Shown here piece after piece: positions 33,458 through 42,193 of a DNA stretch of 64,000 nucleotides; the stretch's first letter is position 1, and every line of letters begins with the position of its first letter. Where the stretch lies: the NCBI RefSeq assembly GCF_011759365.1, contig NZ_JAARLZ010000005.1, forward strand, positions 124,001 through 188,000. Reading direction: 5' to 3'. A program made the position numbers and the translations under genes. The DNA is from Luteibacter anthropi (GTDB lineage Bacteria; Pseudomonadota; Gammaproteobacteria; Xanthomonadales; Rhodanobacteraceae). Under the pieces are notes generated by a model. That model was not told the origin of the DNA. It searched no databases and saw only the letters and a list, made by a program, of their open reading frames with translations.

Positions 33458-34006
33458 ATGAAAATCCTGCCGCTGCACCTTGCACGCACCTGCCTGATGC
33501 TCTGCCCGCTGGCTGCCTGTTCCACGCAGCCGCCGGTACCGCGCACATCCAGCGTGGACGTCGCGCGCTACATGGGCGACTGGTACGTGATCGCATCGAT
33601 TCCCAGCCGTTTCGAGAAGGGTGCCTTCAATGCCGTGGAGTCGTACCGCCTGGCGGCGGACGGCACCATCCAGACCACCTTCCGATATCGCAAGGAAAAG
33701 GCCGACGGCGACCTGAAGACCATGCATGCCACCGGCTTCGCCCATCCCGGGGAACGCAATGCCGTGTGGGGCATGCAGTTCATCTGGCCGATCAAGGCGC
33801 AATACGTCATCGCGTGGCTGGACCCCGGGTACCGGTTTGTGATCGTGGCACGGGACAAGCGGGACTACGTCTGGATCATGGCGCGCGAGCCGGCCATCAG
33901 CGGCGCGGACTATGCCGCCCTCGCCGGGCGGGTCGCCGCCATGGGATATGACGTGAGCCAGCTGCGGAAGGTGCCCCAGCAGTGGCCGGAGGCAGCCCCA
34001 CGTTAA
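33458..34006 (+). CDS. blc: Outer-membrane lipocalin lipoprotein (Blc family)
   Basis: This 182-residue protein has a lipoprotein signal with lipobox LAAC (Cys21) and the lipocalin motif YMGDWYVIASIPSRFEKG, followed by the typical SYRLAADGTIQTTFRYRK and the WIMAREPAIS block. Ser at +2 after the cysteine favours outer-membrane sorting. Blc binds lysophospholipids and helps membrane repair. It closes the sigma-driven lipid operon, 12 bp after the second methyltransferase, which fits a role in handling damaged lipids. Confidence 0.9.
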   Translation: MKILPLHLARTCLMLCPLAACSTQPPVPRTSSVDVARYMGDWYVIASIPSRFEKGAFNAVESYRLAADGTIQTTFRYRKEKADGDLKTMHATGFAHPGERNAVWGMQFIWPIKAQYVIAWLDPGYRFVIVARDKRDYVWIMAREPAISGADYAALAGRVAAMGYDVSQLRKVPQQWPEAAPR

Positions 34007-34030
34007 AACGCTGGCGTCTGGCGGCGAAAT

Positions 34031-34058
34031 GCATCCAAAAATCCTCCTTCTTCGTATA
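34031..34058 (+). promoter_or_regulatory. ChrR-type ECF sigma promoter, site C (autoregulation)
   Basis: GCATCC (34031-34036), 16 bp, CGTATA (34053-34058). The -35 box and spacing match sites A and B; the -10 differs at one or two positions. It lies 50 bp before the sigma factor gene and should make the sigma/anti-sigma operon self-activating. Confidence 0.72.
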
Positions 34059-34107
34059 GCCAGTAACGATCCCTGGCGACCGACTGTGTGGATTTCGCCG
34101 AACCGGT

Positions 34108-34743
34108 ATGATGCGACCAGACCTGACCCATCCTAAAGTCACTCCGATCGAGGCGGTTCGTCGCGTGCCCCTTCAAGCACCCCAGGACACCGATGATCCG
34201 GCCTACTGGTCTGCGCAGGTGGGCCGCATAGGCGCGCAACACGATACCGATGCCTTCATGTGCCTTTTCGCCCACTTCGGTCCACGCCTCCAGCGCTACC
34301 TCACCGGCATGGGCGTGCCACCGTCGCAGGCGGAGGAGCTGGTGCAGGAGGCCATGCTCCGCGTGTGGCGCCGCGCCGCTCAGTTCGATCCGTGCCGGGC
34401 CAATGTGTCCACATGGCTGTTCCGTATCGCCAGAAACCTGTACATCGACAGCATACGCGGCGAGCCTCACTGGCTGGCCGTGCAGGACGATCTGGAGATG
34501 CTGGATGCGCTGCCGTCCGAAGACGGCGCTACCAGCGCCGAATCGTTCGCGGACGGACGCGGCCTGGATCGCGCCATCGACGACCTGCCTCCCCAGCAGG
34601 CCCGGATGATCCGGATGTCCTATTTCGAAGCCAAGAGCCATAGCGAGATCGCCAGGGAACTGAACCAGCCCCTTGGCACGGTCAAGTCCAGCCTGCGACG
34701 GGCCTTCGCCCGCTTGCAGGGGACACTGAGAAAAGCACCATGA
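34108..34743 (+). CDS. rpoE: ECF RNA polymerase sigma factor (ChrR-partner, ECF11-like)
   Basis: This 211-residue sigma factor has region 2 (AFMCLFAHFGPRLQRYLTGMG, then ELVQEAMLRVWRRAAQFDPCRANVSTWLFRIARNLYID) and region 4 (IDDLPPQQARMIRMSYFEAKSHSEIARELNQPLGTVKSSLRRA). It overlaps the ChrR-type anti-sigma gene by ATGA, the arrangement of R. sphaeroides rpoE-chrR. Three matching promoters lie nearby. It is expected to switch on genes for membrane lipid modification under singlet oxygen or organic hydroperoxide stress. The symbol follows the R. sphaeroides usage and is not the E. coli envelope-stress sigmaE. Confidence 0.88.
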   Translation: MMRPDLTHPKVTPIEAVRRVPLQAPQDTDDPAYWSAQVGRIGAQHDTDAFMCLFAHFGPRLQRYLTGMGVPPSQAEELVQEAMLRVWRRAAQFDPCRANVSTWLFRIARNLYIDSIRGEPHWLAVQDDLEMLDALPSEDGATSAESFADGRGLDRAIDDLPPQQARMIRMSYFEAKSHSEIARELNQPLGTVKSSLRRAFARLQGTLRKAP

Positions 34744-35399
34744 AGCCGCACCACCACCCCGATATCGCCACGTTGATGGCCTACTCCGCCGGAGCGCTGT
34801 CGAGCGCGTTCTCCGTCGTCGTCTCCGCGCACCTGAGTGTCTGCCGCACCTGCCGCGACCGCCTGCGCGACACTGATGCCATCGGGGGCCAGTTGCTCAA
34901 CCAGCAGGAAGGCATGCCGCTTTCGCCGGGCGCACACGAAAAACTCCTCGCCCGTATACAGCAACACGCGCCGGAGACCGTACCCGCTCCACCGGAGACA
35001 CCTGCGCGGCACGACCCCGACCTGCTGCCTGCCCCGCTCTGGCCGTACTTCGGGCGCTCATATCGTGCGCTACCGTGGAAGTGGATCGGCCCGGGCATCC
35101 ATCACATCCGCGCACGCGACGTAACCGACGACCACCTGATGCTGCTGCGTGTCGCCCCGGGCCGCAGCCTGCCGATGCATACCCATGGCGGCAACGAGCT
35201 GACGATGATCCTGCGCGGTGCCTACGACGACACCCTTGGCCACTTCGCTCCCGGCGACATGGCCGACCTGGATTGCGATACCGAGCACCAGCCGGTCACG
35301 GCTCCCGGGGTACCGTGCATATGTGTCGCGGCAACCGACGCTCCGTTGCGGTTCTCCGGCTGGCTGGCGAGGATGCTGCAACCCATGGTGCGGCTGTAG
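34740..35399 (+). CDS. chrR: ChrR-family zinc anti-sigma factor with cupin sensor
   Basis: This 219-residue protein has the two ChrR domains. The N-terminal anti-sigma domain carries His6, His31, Cys35 and Cys38, exactly the zinc ligand positions of R. sphaeroides ChrR. The C-terminal cupin carries His147, His149, Glu153 and His183, the ligands of the ChrR sensor shifted by a constant six residues. All ligands are present, so zinc binding and singlet-oxygen-triggered release of the sigma factor are likely kept. Translationally coupled to the sigma gene; the two work as a switch in the cytoplasm. Confidence 0.92.
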   Translation: MKPHHHPDIATLMAYSAGALSSAFSVVVSAHLSVCRTCRDRLRDTDAIGGQLLNQQEGMPLSPGAHEKLLARIQQHAPETVPAPPETPARHDPDLLPAPLWPYFGRSYRALPWKWIGPGIHHIRARDVTDDHLMLLRVAPGRSLPMHTHGGNELTMILRGAYDDTLGHFAPGDMADLDCDTEHQPVTAPGVPCICVAATDAPLRFSGWLARMLQPMVRL

Positions 35400-35434
35400 T
35401 ACCGAAGCATGCAGGCGAATCGTGTTCTGCCATA

Positions 35435-37573
35435 TCACCAACTGTAGCGGGCGGTCAGCATGGCGTTGCGCCTCTGGCCATACTGGCAGCGTGTATCGAT
35501 ACCGCATCTGGCGACATAGATGCGATCGGTCAGATTATTGGCGGTGAGCACGAAGCGCCACTGCGCCAGCGTGTAGTGCAGGCCCGCATCGAATACGGTG
35601 AACGACGGCACGTGGAAGCTGTTTGCACTGTTTCCATAGCTTGCGCCGACATACTGGGCACCTGCGTTGAAGCCAAGGCCGGCGAAAGGCCCGCGCGGCA
35701 ACGTGTAATCCAGCCATACGGACGCCAGGTGGCGGGGTGTTGCCGAGGGCGCCTTGCCCACGGTCGGGTCGTCGATACTCCCCTTGGTGACCTTCACCTC
35801 TTGCAGCGTGTAGGCCGTCAGCAGCTTCAGCTGCGAGGTAAGCTCGGCCGTCGCTTCCAGTTCGATACCGCGACTGCGAGTCTGCCCCTGCTGCACGCTG
35901 CCATTGAGCATGGGGTTGTCGACCTGGGTCAGGGTATTGTTCTGGCGCAGGTCGAAGGCGGCGGCCGAGAAGGTCGCATTCATCGCCGCAGGCTGGTATT
36001 TCAGCCCCACCTCCACCTGATGGGATGTCAGCGGTCGATAGGGGTGACTGTACGCATCGGTGCCAGCAACGGGAAGGAACGAGGTTGAATAGCTGGCGTA
36101 AGGGGCCAGTCCGTTATCGAACAGGTACATCAGGCCGGCACGACCACTGAACGCGTGATTGGTCTGCGTTTGGCGGGTGTCGCCCAGATAATCGTGAGTG
36201 GTGGAGCGCACCGCATCCTCGCGGCCGCTCAGTGCCAGCACCCACCGGTCGTACCTCATCTGGTCCTGCGCATACAGGCCGATCTGCTGTTGCAGCTGGC
36301 GGGTGCGCGTATCGTTGTAATCCGGTCGCTGCACCGGCCCGTAGACCGGATGATAAAGATTCAGGGGATAGCCGTAGTCGTAGCCTTCGTTATCGGCGAA
36401 ATTCTGGCTGGTGGCATTCAGGCCAAGCAGTACGGTGTGTTTCACGGGGCCGCTTTCGAGCTTGCCGAGAAACTGATTGTCCAGGTCCACGTTGTTGAAG
36501 CTCGAACCCAGGTTCATCGCCGCGCGCAGGATCGTCTGCTGGTCCGCCAGAAGACGGAAGCCGAACAGGGCCTGGTTGTCGAGGGTCAGGTATGCGTAAC
36601 GGAAGTTCTGGCGGAAGCGCCACGCCTCGCTGAGTTCGCGCTCGAACAGATACCCGATGGAAGCCTGGGTCTTGTCGTAGTTTTCGTAACCCGGGTTGCT
36701 CGTGGACAGCCGCGTGGAGATCTTCTGCCCCAGGTCATTGGGAACCAGGGTCCCGATGCGCGGCAGGAAGTTGTTGCTGTCCATCGTGTCGTCGTGCAGG
36801 TAGGTCGCCATGACCGTCAGCGACGTCCTGTCATCCGGACGCCAGGTCAGCGATGGCGCGAGCAGCGTGCGTGTACCGTGCACGTAGTCCACCTGGTTTT
36901 CGCTGTAGCTCTCCTGCGCGATGAAACGATAGAGCAGGCGCCCATCGTCGCTCAGGGGGCCGGAGGTATCTATACCCAGGCCATAGTGGTTATAGCTGCC
37001 CGCCGTGATGTCGACCTGGTGGCGCGCATCTTCGGTTGGCATCTTGGACACCATGTTCACCACCCCGCCCGGCTCGCCCAGGCCATACAGCATCGAGGCA
37101 GGGCCCTTGACCACCTCGATGCGGTCGAGCTGATAAGGATCCACGCGCCACTGATCCAGCCCGCGGCCGGCGACGGCGCCCAGCCGGGTACCGTCCAGAT
37201 ACATGAATTCCGCACCAAATCCGCGGAGGGTGAAGGCGTCGTTGCGGGTATCGTTGCTGTAGTACGTGGCGACGCCCGCCGTGTAATGCAGTGCATCGTT
37301 CAGGGTCTGTACGTTGCGATCATCCAGCTGGTCGCGGCCGATCACGCTGATCGACTGGGGCGTTTCATGGACGGGCACATCCGTCTTGGCGGCACCGTCG
37401 GCGGTATCGATCACGAAACGACCTTCGGCGCCCCGGTTTGCCGTGACTTCCACGCCCGGCAGGGCTTTCGCTTTGGACGGCTCCGACGGCGGGTCCACGT
37501 CGGCACCCCGGCCAGGCGTGCCCGAAAACGCCACCACGATGGCAGCCGAAAGAATCGCAATTTTTCGCTTCAC
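35435..37573 (-). CDS. TonB-dependent siderophore receptor
   Basis: This receptor of about 712 residues has an N-terminal signal (cut near RGADVD), a plug (VPVHETPQSISVIGRDQLDDRNVQTLNDALHYTAGV, then FTLRGFGAEFMYLDGTRLG, then RIEVVKGPASMLYGLGEPGGVVNMVSKMP), a siderophore-type barrel and a terminal AMLTARYSW. The plug motifs are those of ferric-siderophore receptors such as FpvA/FoxA. GTG 37573 is chosen because AGGGG lies 8 bases upstream. A Fur box lies just before it, so it is iron-repressed. No siderophore synthesis genes are nearby, so the siderophore may come from other organisms. Confidence 0.9.
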   Translation of the reverse strand: MKRKIAILSAAIVVAFSGTPGRGADVDPPSEPSKAKALPGVEVTANRGAEGRFVIDTADGAAKTDVPVHETPQSISVIGRDQLDDRNVQTLNDALHYTAGVATYYSNDTRNDAFTLRGFGAEFMYLDGTRLGAVAGRGLDQWRVDPYQLDRIEVVKGPASMLYGLGEPGGVVNMVSKMPTEDARHQVDITAGSYNHYGLGIDTSGPLSDDGRLLYRFIAQESYSENQVDYVHGTRTLLAPSLTWRPDDRTSLTVMATYLHDDTMDSNNFLPRIGTLVPNDLGQKISTRLSTSNPGYENYDKTQASIGYLFERELSEAWRFRQNFRYAYLTLDNQALFGFRLLADQQTILRAAMNLGSSFNNVDLDNQFLGKLESGPVKHTVLLGLNATSQNFADNEGYDYGYPLNLYHPVYGPVQRPDYNDTRTRQLQQQIGLYAQDQMRYDRWVLALSGREDAVRSTTHDYLGDTRQTQTNHAFSGRAGLMYLFDNGLAPYASYSTSFLPVAGTDAYSHPYRPLTSHQVEVGLKYQPAAMNATFSAAAFDLRQNNTLTQVDNPMLNGSVQQGQTRSRGIELEATAELTSQLKLLTAYTLQEVKVTKGSIDDPTVGKAPSATPRHLASVWLDYTLPRGPFAGLGFNAGAQYVGASYGNSANSFHVPSFTVFDAGLHYTLAQWRFVLTANNLTDRIYVARCGIDTRCQYGQRRNAMLTARYSW

Positions 37574-37605
37574 TACACGCACCCCTGAAATCAGCGGGCG
37601 AGTTT

Positions 37606-37627
37606 AAATGAGAATGATCCTCGTTTA
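37606..37627 (-). promoter_or_regulatory. Fur box upstream of siderophore receptor
   Basis: On the minus strand this reads TAAACGAGGATCATTCTCAT and continues TT, close to the 19-bp Fur consensus GATAATGATAATCATTATC. It lies about 33 bp before the receptor start, so iron-loaded Fur should block transcription. Confidence 0.78.
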
Positions 37628-37777
37628 CCATGGGTCTGGAAATGGATTTTCCTGCGCTCGTGATCGCAACGGTCAATCAGAACCAGCGCCCCTCCGATAG
37701 CATCCCGCCACCCCTGCCCAGCCCGTTCGCCTGGCATTACTTACCCGCACCCTGCTTCATCCCGAGAACCAAAGCGC

Positions 37778-39217
37778 ATGGTCCGCCCGAACCCCCTCCT
37801 GAAACTGCTCGCCACCAGCGCGCTACTGTGCCTGTCCGGATGCCAGACGGCCGCTTCGTCGAATGTCATCGAGGACAGCCGGCCGGCCACCGGACCCGTC
37901 GCCGGGCGTATCCACCACCTGGAGGGAGAGGGCCTCGTGCTGCGCGTTGGCAGCAACCAGGTCACCCTGGCACCTCACGAAACCCGCTTCACCGTAGACC
38001 CAGGCCGGGGGCCTGCCTCCGTCGACATCGCAAGACAGCCAGCCGGTCAGATGTGCGTGGTAGACAACCTCGCCGGCCATGGCGTGGACTATACCGTCTC
38101 GATCTACTGCGAAAGCTTCGTGACTCGGCCCGTGGCCGTGGAACTCAACGCAGCGCGTATCGAGCCCAGGATCGATCGCATTTTTGCCCCCATCCGGGTC
38201 GGAGATGACGCAAGGCAAATCCACGGACTTATCGATACGGGTTCGGCGGGTGTCGTACTCAATGCGTTCCAGGTGTTTCCGCCCTCGATCCTTTCCAGGG
38301 ATGGCTTCCACTTTCCCCCGGGCAGCAGGCGCATCTCCTATAACGGAATCATCGTTACCGATGTCGTCATCGAGAAGAAATACGGCGGGCGCGGCGACAA
38401 AGCTCATTCTTCCAAGGGCAACCTCGGCTTTGCGCAGATCACCTTCGGCAAGGACGGCCAGGTCGTCACCGGCCTGGTTCCCGTGCTGTTTGCTTATGCC
38501 GCCGGCAATGACAAGGGATACCATCCGTTTGCCCCGACCAATTCCACGGCCAACATCATTGGCATCAATGCCGACGTCAATGCACTGAAAAATCCGGAAG
38601 ACGACGGCGCAAACGGTAACAAGGCACCACGCACCGCCGTGGTCTGCGACGAACGCGTGGTAACGGATTGCGGTCTCAGCAGCCCCTTCCGCAAGCTGGC
38701 ATTCGCGACAGGCATCGGGCAAGGCTTCCTTCTGAACCGTGTTTCGATGTCCGACTGCCCCCTTTCGCAACTGGAGCACTGCCCCCTGGACCGCCTGCTG
38801 ACCGTGGGACTCACCGACAACATGTCGAGTGGCTTTGCCAGGGTCTATGCCAGATGCCGTGGCGGGATCATCGGCAACCGGGGACCGCTCAACGTATGCT
38901 CGCAGATCATCGGCAACGCAACGATATCGGCCGATGGCTATCAATACCACGGCAGCGTCATGTTCGACTCGGGCAATCCGAAGACCATCATCAACGTACC
39001 TAGGGGTGCGAGTTTCGATGCCACGCTGGCAGACAACGCGATCCTTCGTTTCGCCATCGGCCCCGATACCGTCTACAGTTCACGCGTAGGCGATATCGGA
39101 ACCGACAGAATCGTGATCAATCAGGACATGAATATCCGCACCTGCGTAGGCATCGCCTTTTTCGAGCGACATGCGATGTTCATGAACTATGACAACGGCA
39201 TGATCGGGCTACGCTGA
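37778..39217 (+). CDS. Lipoprotein with two aspartic-protease-like motifs
   Basis: This 479-residue protein has a lipoprotein signal with lipobox LSGC (Cys22). Residues 151-158 read LIDTGSAG, the active-site motif of retropepsin/pepsin-like proteases, and a second motif MFDSGNP lies at about 396-401. Two Asp-Thr/Ser-Gly motifs in one chain suggest a bilobal, pepsin-like arrangement, although the spacing (244 residues) is longer than in pepsin. DUF3443 proteins share a similar DTGS motif and are an alternative home. There are several cysteines (about 10) in the second half, likely disulphides. It probably sits at the periplasmic face of a membrane. Protease activity is unproven. Confidence 0.6.
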   Translation: MVRPNPLLKLLATSALLCLSGCQTAASSNVIEDSRPATGPVAGRIHHLEGEGLVLRVGSNQVTLAPHETRFTVDPGRGPASVDIARQPAGQMCVVDNLAGHGVDYTVSIYCESFVTRPVAVELNAARIEPRIDRIFAPIRVGDDARQIHGLIDTGSAGVVLNAFQVFPPSILSRDGFHFPPGSRRISYNGIIVTDVVIEKKYGGRGDKAHSSKGNLGFAQITFGKDGQVVTGLVPVLFAYAAGNDKGYHPFAPTNSTANIIGINADVNALKNPEDDGANGNKAPRTAVVCDERVVTDCGLSSPFRKLAFATGIGQGFLLNRVSMSDCPLSQLEHCPLDRLLTVGLTDNMSSGFARVYARCRGGIIGNRGPLNVCSQIIGNATISADGYQYHGSVMFDSGNPKTIINVPRGASFDATLADNAILRFAIGPDTVYSSRVGDIGTDRIVINQDMNIRTCVGIAFFERHAMFMNYDNGMIGLR

Positions 39218-39224
39218 TCATCCT

Positions 39225-39974
39225 TCACTTCACGGCGGCATTTCCGCCATCGGCGAACAGGGCCGAGCCGGTGACGAAGCTCGACATGGGGCTGGCGAGA
39301 AACAGCGCCGCCGAAGCGATTTCATCGGGCCGGGCGATCCGCTTCATGGCGTGCAGACCGGCGGCCCAATCCTTCTGTTGCTGATCACCCGCCATGGCGG
39401 TATCCACGCCGCCGGGCAGGAGGGCATTGGCACGAATGCCTTGCGCAGCGTAGTCCGCTGCGATGCCTTTCACGAGTCCCATCAATCCGGCCTTGGCGGC
39501 GCCATACGCAGCCATTCCGGGAAGGCCCACGCTCGTTCCGACGAAGCTGGACGTAAAGACGATCGATCCACCACCACGCTTCAGCATCGCCGGGATCTGG
39601 GCGCGGGCACCCAGGTAGGCCGCCGTGAGATTCGTGGCGAGCGTCTGCTGCCAGTCCTCCGGTGCTATCTCGGCCAGGGGCAGGATAGGCCCAACCATTC
39701 CAGCGTTGTTGATGGCGATATCCAGCCCTCCGAACTCGCGGACGGCGGCATCCACGCATTGCTCGTGGGTTTCGGCATGGGACACGTCCCCCGCCACGAC
39801 ATAGGCCTTGCCGCCGCCAGCACGTATTTCTCCGGCCACCACCTCCAGAGCTTCCCGATGGCGGGCGGTAAGGATGATCGCCGCGCCCTGTGCAGCGAAC
39901 ATCCTTGCGATGGCGCGGCCGATACCTGCCGAGGCACCGGTCACGATGGCCACCTTTGCGTCGAGTTGAATCAT
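39225..39974 (-). CDS. Short-chain dehydrogenase/reductase
   Basis: This 249-residue classical SDR has the cofactor motif TGASAGIGRAI, NNAG, catalytic Ser in FTSSFVG, Tyr-x3-Lys in YGAAK, and the tail FVTGSALFADGG. AxxR rather than D after the second strand (LTARHREA) suggests NADP(H). ATG 39974 (MIQLDAKVAIVTG) has AAGGGA upstream; the longer frame to 40124 has no homology. It stands alone and converges on the lipoprotein gene with a 7-bp gap. Substrate unknown. Confidence 0.88.
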   Translation of the reverse strand: MIQLDAKVAIVTGASAGIGRAIARMFAAQGAAIILTARHREALEVVAGEIRAGGGKAYVVAGDVSHAETHEQCVDAAVREFGGLDIAINNAGMVGPILPLAEIAPEDWQQTLATNLTAAYLGARAQIPAMLKRGGGSIVFTSSFVGTSVGLPGMAAYGAAKAGLMGLVKGIAADYAAQGIRANALLPGGVDTAMAGDQQQKDWAAGLHAMKRIARPDEIASAALFLASPMSSFVTGSALFADGGNAAVK

Positions 39975-40309
39975 GTCAGTCGCTGTCCCTTGGTTGAATG
40001 CCAGGGAGCACTCTAGGTTTACCGGCCACGCCCGACACTCCGTTTCTTGCGGTGCCGGCGCACGAAACTGCCTGACAGACAAAAGCGTCACGCTCGGGGC
40101 CACTCCGCTGCCGCTAACGCACATTCCGGCCAGGGAAAACGTGTACCGACCCGCATACCCGCGCCAGACAATGGGGCCCGGTGGCCAGGGCTGCCGTCTT
40201 CGAATGCTTCATGACTGCGCAGGCTTCGCCCCTACGAGTGGTGGCGCTCCTTCTTGTGCCGGAACGCCCCATGGTTTTTTTCGAACCATTGTGGACCAGG
40301 ACGATTGCA
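39975..40309 (+). other. 335-bp intergenic region, no gene seen
   Basis: Between the SDR and the divergent cytochrome gene there is no convincing frame. It holds a small AT-flanked hairpin ATGGTT...AACCAT (40271-40289) just before the ribosome site of the next gene, and must contain both promoters, but I see no good -35/-10 pair or operator. Confidence 0.4.
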
Positions 40310-41665
40310 ATGACATCCAGACACCTGTTTTCCACGGGGCAATGCAAATATGGCATTTACCCGGTGTTATTCGGCCTATCGCTCTTACTGACCGCCCAGG
40401 TCACCCATGCCGCCGACGGGACGCCATCGGCTGCGCCTGTCGTGCCCACGCTTTCATCGCAGATTCCACTGGAGATCACGCTCAGCAAAAAACCGCCGGA
40501 TCTGGCCTCCCTGCAACACGACTTCGACGATTTTTCCTGGCAGTCGTTCGTTGCACTGAACTGGCCGGCCAATGCCGACGGCACGCCGAATAACAATGTA
40601 AAGATCGGCCAGTCCACCAACAGTCCCACCGTGTGGGAAAGCTACCGGGAAAGTCGAAGCATCTTCCTTGCCGGCGGCGCCACACCTGCACCCTGGGGCC
40701 AGGACAGCCCTCTCCCCGACGTCTGCAAGAACATCGACCCCAAACACCTCCCGCCGGGAACGATGCACCTGACCCAGGTCGGCAAGACGCCCAGCGTGCT
40801 GGACGAAAGTGCCGAGCCCTTCAAGACCGGCCCCCTGATCGACCAGAACGGCCAGTACACCCGCTTCGCCATTTCCACCAACGAGGTGATGTTCAACTAC
40901 ATCCTTACTAACAAGCTGTATTCCAAGGCAGGTCAGCAGGCGTTCGGAGCGGATGCCGATTTCCCGGCCAGCAACCCGAAATCACAGCAGCTCGGCTCCA
41001 TCATGATCAAGACCGCATGGGTCAAGATGGGCGGCAAGTACGACCCTTCGAAGTTCTACACAACCTATGCGCTGGTCTACGACAACCCGGCGGAAGAAGC
41101 CGGCGTCAAGCCATCCTGCGTGCTGACCCAGGTCGGACTGGTCGGCTTTCATATTGCCCACAAGACCACGGCCGAGCCGCAATGGATCTGGTCCACGTTC
41201 GAGCACGTAAGCAACGTGCCTACGGCCGGCCAGAAACCCACGTTGAGCGCATACAACTTCTTCGACCCGAGCTGCAAGGATTGCAAGGTCAACGAACCGC
41301 CGGCACGTCCATGGAACCCGGGCAATCCGCACACGAAGCCCAGCCAGGTGCAACGCGTGATAGCCATCACCGACGACGCGCAGCAGCTGAATGCGTCCTA
41401 CCACCAGGCGCTGGCGGCAGTGAATCCCGACTCGGTATGGCTGAACTACCAGCTGGTCAGCACCCAGTGGCCCACCAACGCCCAGAGCAAGGTCGACCCG
41501 ACGGGTGTGCCCGCGCCGTCCTTCCTCGCCAACACCACGCTGGAAACCTACATCCAGGGCCGCGTGAAGCAGACCTCGAGCAGTTGCATGGCCTGCCACA
41601 ACAACGCCACCACCACGCAGGGGAAGTTCTCGGACTTCACCTATCTGCTCCAACGCGCCCAGTAG
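40310..41665 (+). CDS. Exported monohaem cytochrome c-type protein, GMC electron acceptor
   Basis: This 451-residue protein has a Sec signal (cut near VTHAADG). Most of the chain is a unique domain (about residues 50-410; FDDFSWQSFVALNWPAN, SWESYRESR-like and VVGFHIAHKT-like segments), and a single haem c motif CMACH lies near the end (residues 426-430). The axial ligand cannot be assigned. It is the first gene of a three-gene operon with a small subunit and a GMC flavoenzyme, so it should carry electrons from the enzyme to the respiratory chain. A single C-terminal haem differs from the three-haem subunit of gluconate or sorbitol dehydrogenases. Confidence 0.75.
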   Translation: MTSRHLFSTGQCKYGIYPVLFGLSLLLTAQVTHAADGTPSAAPVVPTLSSQIPLEITLSKKPPDLASLQHDFDDFSWQSFVALNWPANADGTPNNNVKIGQSTNSPTVWESYRESRSIFLAGGATPAPWGQDSPLPDVCKNIDPKHLPPGTMHLTQVGKTPSVLDESAEPFKTGPLIDQNGQYTRFAISTNEVMFNYILTNKLYSKAGQQAFGADADFPASNPKSQQLGSIMIKTAWVKMGGKYDPSKFYTTYALVYDNPAEEAGVKPSCVLTQVGLVGFHIAHKTTAEPQWIWSTFEHVSNVPTAGQKPTLSAYNFFDPSCKDCKVNEPPARPWNPGNPHTKPSQVQRVIAITDDAQQLNASYHQALAAVNPDSVWLNYQLVSTQWPTNAQSKVDPTGVPAPSFLANTTLETYIQGRVKQTSSSCMACHNNATTTQGKFSDFTYLLQRAQ

Positions 41666-41683
41666 CTCCCAAGGAGACGAGCC

Positions 41684-42193
41684 ATGAATAGCGATATGGA
41701 TAACTTCATCGGCCTCAGCGCGGTGCTCACGGGTTTCAATGAAAGCGTGATCGCACCCGACCTCGACCCGGTGGATATCAAATCGGTGTACCTGCCCCTG
41801 TTCACGCAGAAGATTGCACAGGAGAGCGGGAACCCGTCGCTGACTAGCCAGATCTTCCAGAAGTTCGAAGGCCTCCAGGCCAGCAAGCTCACGCCGCAAC
41901 AAATCGGGCAGGCCATGCTGGATTCTGCCAATGGCGAAGCATTCGTGCTCGCCTGCCGCAAGCTGATCTTCATGTGGTACGCGGGCGCGTGGCCAACCGT
42001 CATCCCCGCCACGGCGACAACGCCGGCGAGTACCGTGAGCGACATCATTTCCGAGGGCGCCTATACGTCGAGCCTCGTCTGGCAGGTGATGCAGTCCCAC
42101 CCCATGGGCGATTCCAACTACCGCTACGGCTACTGGGCAAAAGACCCGGTGCCACTCAGCGACTACACGGGCAATCCGGGAGGCCAGTCATGA
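41684..42193 (+). CDS. Small subunit of GMC dehydrogenase (gluconate-DH subunit 3 type), no signal
   Basis: This 169-residue protein is helical and matches the small subunits of FAD-dependent sorbitol/sugar dehydrogenases (FIGLSAVLTGF at the start; SHPMGDSNYRYGYWAKDPVPLSDYTGNPGG near the end). AAGGAGACGAG precedes the ATG. In relatives this subunit carries the Tat signal that exports the flavoprotein; here the N-terminus (MNSDMDNFIG) has no signal. It overlaps the GMC gene by ATGA. The complex may be cytoplasmic, or use another route. Confidence 0.75.
   Translation: MNSDMDNFIGLSAVLTGFNESVIAPDLDPVDIKSVYLPLFTQKIAQESGNPSLTSQIFQKFEGLQASKLTPQQIGQAMLDSANGEAFVLACRKLIFMWYAGAWPTVIPATATTPASTVSDIISEGAYTSSLVWQVMQSHPMGDSNYRYGYWAKDPVPLSDYTGNPGGQS

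Noticed and set aside
36155-37588. 477-residue open frame on the plus strand
   Set aside because: Antisense shadow of the siderophore receptor, valine- and histidine-rich without domains.
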